Assembly: GCA_022575985.1 (NCBI GenBank)
Contig: JAKSXM010000272.1
Span: 28,909,501-28,973,500 of the forward strand
Length of the DNA: 64,000 bases
Direction: 5' to 3'
Source of the DNA: Anagrus nilaparvatae
Taxonomy: Eukaryota; Arthropoda; Insecta; Hymenoptera; Mymaridae
The position numbers and the translations under genes are program-made. Each line of letters opens with the position of its first letter. The first letter of the stretch is position 1. The notes under the pieces were generated by a model. It searched no databases. It saw only the letters and a list, made by a program, of their open reading frames with translations, and was not told the DNA's origin. Positions 58,616 to 64,000 of the stretch are shown here, piece after piece.

Positions 58616-60863
58616 TTATAATACTCATCTAAATTTATATCAACTTTTTTGTTTAAAATGCGTTTGTGTTGACTGTGTACATGTTCATCTGTACAGTTGT
58701 GCGAATAAGCCTTTTTCTGATGTGATGTAAATTTTATATAAGCATCATTTAAACTAAAATCTTACCATTGCAAAATTAAACTAAGGCATTTTAATTGATG
58801 ATCTTTAGAAATATAATTATCATTAAAATATTGAAAAGTTATTTAATCTAGTAGTCTTGGAGCACAATTCGATCAGCATTAAAAATTACTCTACCAAAAT
58901 TATCATAAAATTTATTTTTTACACAAAACATAACGCTTTATAAATAATTTGCAAAAGATCCTTAGTTATAATTTTGAAATTATTTTTCTTAAAAGTTTCT
59001 TAAAATTAGCTAAATTATCAGTTCTCATAGTCTTGAAAATAAGTAGCAAAAAATAATTTTAAAAATTATATAACAAAATTTTGTATTCTCAACTTCATCT
59101 TATTGTAATCAATCATTAATTTTTCAGTCGTTAAATTTATTATTGACAAATTAAACAAGTGTAATACTTGATTTACGATCTTAAATAAAAAATTATTACT
59201 CAAAATATAAAATTAGGAAAATATTCTTACATAAGCAATTTTTTCTTTATGCGTTTTAGAAAGTATGAATTTTTCGAGAAAAAAAATTTTATTAATTAAC
59301 AATAAAATAAATATTAATATTTTTCATAACTTGAGAATAATTATTGTAAAAAAAGTGTTATACTTTTTTCTTATTAAATCACGCGATTTATTTATTTATT
59401 CTTTACATTTTTAGTATAAACTTTTTACGAAATGTCTTAACATACGTGTGAGATTCTATTGTTAATTAGAGCAAAACAAAATAATACTTGTACTTATTAT
59501 GATCTTGCAATATTACTTTTTACTTTTTTTTTTTACTTTTTTTTTTCATAAAAAATTAGTATGTTTTTTTAAAAAATTATTTTAAAATTTGTTTACTTTT
59601 GAATATTTGTATACCAATAAAAGTACCACTTGGTAGTACTTTCACTGATTTATTTCTTTTATGAAAACTTAAAAAAACAAATAATTTTTTATGTAAATAT
59701 TAAACGGCAGTCTCTCGACTCTTTGTTAATAAAATTATGTAATTTGTATAAAATTTTAATTTACACAACATAAATAGCATTTTTAAGGATGTATGAGTAT
59801 ATTTTAGTTTCAAAATTATCTTTTTAAATTCAGGAGAATAATTTTCTTGATAGCAGAGGTTACAGAAAAAGGTATCTTTATTCACCTCTGATAAAGAAAT
59901 ATTGTACCTAAAATTTGTTTATAAAACATCAAAATTTTAATTTTGAAAAATTGCCTTTGTGTAGTTCTTAGCTATGAATCAAGTAAATATTTTGGTTTAA
60001 ATTTAAAGACCCCCCATGAGAAATTCCAACAAATATTTCCAGTTGTTAAAAAGCTAACATGTCGTAATAAATGTTCGTACAAAAGCAATTTACATACTAC
60101 AAGTAGTAGTTAATATACATGATTTCACATTCTAAATATGAATAATAAATTTAAAAAATTACACGACATTAAAATATGTCAACATCCTATAATTTACAAA
60201 GAATAATTCAAAAACTAATAACAACGATGTATCAAAAATACATGCTCCAGTAACATATAGAATTTAGTTAATACACACGTCATAATTTTTTACACACACA
60301 CACCTACACACAGTTAAGACTTTCTAATTCTTTGCGAATTCATACATCATTATTGATAGTGTGTGCAATAAAAAGTTATTTTTAGTTAAAGATTTAGATT
60401 AAAAAATTTATTTCGGTTTTGTTTAAAGTTTCAAGAATTTCAATATGTAACAGAAAAAGTTTATGCATGTGTATGTAAAATTTCTTTTAATTATTATAAA
60501 TTATCAGTTACATAAAAAATATCTTTGACATATAAATTATAAAAACTTTTCTTCCTTATAAAAATTTATATCAACTTTTGAATTATTATAAAAAGGTTCA
60601 ATAATTTTTTTTCCTTTTTAACACACGCATTTATAATATAAAATTCATGATTCATTAATCACACGTAAAAAAGAAAATTTTGTAATAAAAAGGAAGTGTC
60701 TTTATACTTGAGCTTTAGAGTTTTTTTTTTTAACGTGTTACGTAAATTTATTATTTATTTTTGCATATTGTAAAGAAAAATTAAATAACAAAACGAGTTA
60801 TACGATGAAAATTTTATTTTTTGTTTTACTGTGATTTTAATTGGTTGTTGTTTTTTGTTTTAG

Positions 60864-60910
60864 ATACAACATGCGGGAGAGGAGGCGATGGCTTCTATTG
60901 ACATTATTTG
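60864..60910 (+). CDS. First coding exon of a secreted-protein gene (partial)
   Basis: A strong acceptor (TTTTTTGTTTTAG) precedes ATACAAC and an ATG at 60871; the exon ends at a textbook donor, TTTG/GTAAGT. It encodes MRERRRWLLLTLFG, a basic start followed by a hydrophobic core, as in signal peptides, and ends in phase 1. GC content is about 50 %, unlike the flanks. No further exon is recognised before the window ends, so intron 2 exceeds 3 kb. The seven bases before the ATG imply an upstream UTR exon. The gene's identity is unknown. Confidence 0.55.
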
Positions 60911-63900
60911 GTAAGTTTATTTTATTGTTAATAACAAGCTAATATTATTGTTACTATAAATTTAAAATTTTTACAAGAATTTGTCATTAAATTAGTAGAA
61001 GCAAATCTTTTTTATTTAACAATGTTTTTAACTTCTTAAGACCGAAATTTTTGAAAACTTCTAAAATTTTGTTGGTTTACAAATTAACAAATGTTTTGAA
61101 ATTTTACATGCAGACGATCAGGAATCTCACGCCAAATTAGCCCAAAAACACCAAAACGTCTGCAAAATAGCTGATTAGAGAATTTTTAATTGTACTTTCG
61201 AAAAAAAATAGTTTTAACCAAATATTATGACCCTTCAATACAATTTAGGCCCAGTTGGCAAGGAACCCCTCATATAAAATTAATAAATTTACAAATTTCC
61301 AAATTTTAATTAAATCTACTCTGATTATTAACAACATTCTTAAAAGTATCGATATTTAAAGTACAGAAAAAATAAATTATTGTTACAACATGCATTAGCA
61401 GACTTAATAACCCGAGCCATAAATAAATTTACACTTGTTAAAATCTTGATATTTATCAAATTTCAATTTACCAGCAGACTATATTCACACCCTTTTTTTA
61501 CTTTGTAATTCGATTATATGCCTTTACAATAGATTAATTATACTAACAGCCAATAAAATATAGTTCATTTATTACTACAGACTTTAATGAAAAAATATTG
61601 CTTATCTCTTTAATCAAATTAATAATAAATAAAAAAAAAATACTCTAATGTATGCAACATACGAATAAATAAACTTTTTAACTGATAAATACTAGTTTTC
61701 TTATCACTTATTTTTATCAAATTGTATGTACGATTGTAAAAGAAAAAAAATAGGAACTACATTAGCAATTAAATTTTAATAAGTTTATGGTGTATTAAAT
61801 TTGATTCAAAAACTGTGATAATAAAATAAAATAATTCAATCGATAATAAAATTTATTAGTTTTGTTTTGAATTCTTTTTTTGTTTGAAGTGATTTTTATT
61901 GCAACAAAAAATTTATTTCAAGAGTGAGACTTGAATATATTTAATACCAACTGTATATTTACGATGTTACAGTTTATTTATAGTAGATATATGGGCTATT
62001 TCGTGTTAATTCAGTAACTTGAGTAAATCATCTGCATAATTCCAGATCTAACTCAAAGATTATCTTTTTACATGAAATAAAATTCCTCCAACAAAAAATC
62101 AAAAAAAATTATTTAGCACTTAATACTTCACATTTACTTGGAGGTTCCATTTAACATAAAAACACCCATATATAATATTTATATTTATTTTTGCATGTAC
62201 TTAAAATGCATCTCAAGTATAAAATATATTTATTTATTCAGAAGAATTCATTGTAAGTACGTAGAATATATTGAAGATCTTGTATATAAAATTTAAATGA
62301 TTTTTATATAAATAAAGAGTTCATCGTCCTTATTTTTCTTATTGTATTTTTTAGTATAATTTTTTAAAGTATATTATTTACATTTATTATAAAAAAGATC
62401 AATGACCGAGAAAATCTGTTTATTTACTTTGTTATTATATGCAATTTAAATATTAGTCATTCAATTTGGATTATAGACTTTTTCGAGTTAAATGGAAGTT
62501 TCGCGTTAAATCACTTCTAAAATATTCGTCATTTTACAATAATAAACTAAATTTATGAAAAATTTTCGCCTAATCACAGTTGCAATTTGAAACAATTATT
62601 TTGTCAGTATTAGGTTACGAGGAAATATAAATAATAAATTGGATTAGATAAAAAAGACAAAAAAAATAAATAAAACATGAAAATTGGAAAACATGTGCAG
62701 CTAGAAATGACTTTTATAAAAATTTACCATAGAACTACTCATATACAAACATAGTTTTCTAGTGATTTATAAACTGTTACACATCTTCTATTGACATTTT
62801 GTTTATAGACATACGTCTAATTTATAGTAATTAGAAATTGTAAACTGTTTGATTAAAAAGATTAAAAAATTATTTATCCTCGAGAGAGAAGCTTTAATTT
62901 ATTATTTTTTAAATTAAATGACAAAAAAAAGTACTTGATTTTTACACAACAAAGTGTGCGGTGAAACAAGAGCGTGTAAATTTTATCATTCATATAAAAA
63001 GAGTTATTTATTATTTTTAAGGGTCTAAATTACGTAATTTTATATATGAAAGATATAAACATTTTCATAATTTTTTTGAGTGTGTGTGTTGTGTTATATG
63101 CATGAGAATTTAACAATCTCTCATTATATTTCAAAAATTTTGTAATAATTAAGTATAAATTGTAATAATATTTAAAGAAAGAGATTTTAATAATAAGAAA
63201 ATAAAAGTTTTAGCTGTATTTGCAATAATATTTTAAACACGATTTTGTACTTTTAAGTTTTTTATTATATTATTATTTATGGTTTTAGATTTTTAGTCAA
63301 ATATACACTACTAAATTTTCAGAGATTTCAATGAAGGGTTAAGACAGTTTCTAGCCAGTCATTCAAATCACCAGAAATTTCTTTACGGTTTTACGAAACA
63401 AATTATAAGTTACCACTTAATCAAATAAATTATTTGTTTAATTATGCAGTTCATTATTTTTGATTGATGAAAAATTTTTTTTCCGGGTTTTAAGATTATG
63501 TTTTGTGATTCTTAAAATTTTAATATATTAATTTAAATATAACGAGACCATTTTACAAAAAGATTTTTAGAATTTTTTATTCTCATTTGTTTATCTAAAC
63601 TTTATTAACTTTTTCTCGTATTTATATCGTTTTAAATTCTTTTTTCATTGTTTTTAGTGTCGAGTTTTTTGTAGAAAACAAAAATTTTAACTAATGTTAA
63701 GCAAAAATGACTTAAGACTATGATTTCAGTTAAAACATTTGATTCTAGAATTTTACTTTATTTTGAATTAAATTTTTACAATAAATTGCCTGTTTCAAAG
63801 ACATTTATTATTCAGTATTCATTTTCTAAGCTCAACAAATCTTTATTTTTTACATATTTTAAACAAAAATTGCTTCTTACCTCAATTTAACATTTTAAGC

Positions 63901-64000
63901 CCATTCTCCATTGCTTAAATAAAAATCAATACACGTGTGCTTTGACTATAGCATTCCGTATATTCAAAGCACATGTGTTTTGATTTTTATTAAATCAATG
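60911..64000. other. Probable intron of the signal-peptide gene
   Basis: AT-rich sequence with no coding exon recognised on either strand. Ends in the hairpin listed at 63909-64000. Confidence 0.45.
63909..64000. ncRNA. Pre-miRNA-sized hairpin (candidate)
   Basis: The arm at 63918-63945 (ATCAATACACGTGTGCTTTG core) pairs over 28 bp with 63964-63991 (CAAAGCACATGTGTTTTGAT core) with two mismatches and an 18-nt loop; weaker pairing extends outward to the window edge. Size and near-perfect stem fit a miRNA precursor, but the many foldback transposons here make a MITE an equally good explanation. Confidence 0.35.

Larger units (their letters stand above)
54931..60863. other. AT-rich DNA with one module and a large foldback
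   Basis: No gene is seen. Contains a C-rich spot near 55600, the short tandem repeat at 56165, module L at 57119 and the foldback 57218-58615. Confidence 0.5.

Noticed and set aside
59700..59885. Minus-strand frame with FFCNLCYQENYSPEF
   Set aside because: It starts at a non-ATG codon, is only 61 codons long, and its second half is low-complexity; a single CxxC pair is not enough to call a zinc-finger exon.

Overview
This is an extremely AT-rich eukaryotic nuclear window. It has GT..AG introns, multi-kilobase introns and many DNA transposons and foldback elements. A chitin-binding cuticle-type gene marks it as arthropod, most likely insect. The composition would suit aphidiine parasitoid wasps, but the species is not shown by the sequence and this is inference.

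Genes. (1) 7207-18890, plus: a four-exon, 124-aa secreted protein with one six-cysteine peritrophin-A (CBM14) domain, CPAP1-like; intron 1 is about 11 kb. A GC-rich exon-like piece at 24307-24378 is in the right phase to be an alternative last exon. (2) 38436-45829: a 7.4-kb CACTA/EnSpm-like transposon with CACTG ends, arrays of a 17-bp palindrome in both ends, and two minus-strand genes: an 814-aa zinc-finger transposase-like protein and a nine-exon, 539-aa SAM-domain (SAMD3-like) partner reconstructed here exon by exon. (3) 53509-54480, minus: a 323-aa orphan membrane protein with a C-x8-C-x11-C-x2-H motif. (4) 60864-60910, plus: a short first coding exon with a signal-peptide start; the rest of that gene lies beyond the window. 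A possible 5' UTR exon lies near 28785-29336.

Main discovery. At least fourteen copies, on both strands, of a bipartite promoter-like module are scattered from 6 to 57 kb: a box close to TTTCTCGAAAGTGAAATG, then exactly 12 bp, then a TATA box. This geometry is that of insect U6-type snRNA promoters (PSEA, 12 bp, TATA). No known snRNA is visible downstream, so the modules may drive an undescribed family of small RNAs or short transcripts. Several sit in tandemly duplicated units inside intron 1 of the CPAP1-like gene, others in a diverged unit family at 35.7-47.1 kb into which the CACTA element jumped.

Mobile DNA by region: tandem duplication 7983-12860, whose second copy is split by a 5'-truncated non-LTR retroelement and a 1.5-kb element with an 8-bp target duplication; hAT-type MITE at 20178-20543; three CACTG-ended MITEs at 20.8, 25.0 and 32.7 kb (the last with a nested insertion); foldbacks at 4.2, 18.0, 22.8, 23.3, 25.8, 27.2, 46.4-46.6, 47.4 and 57.2-58.6 kb; a pre-miRNA-sized hairpin at the right edge. 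The rest is AT-rich non-coding DNA.
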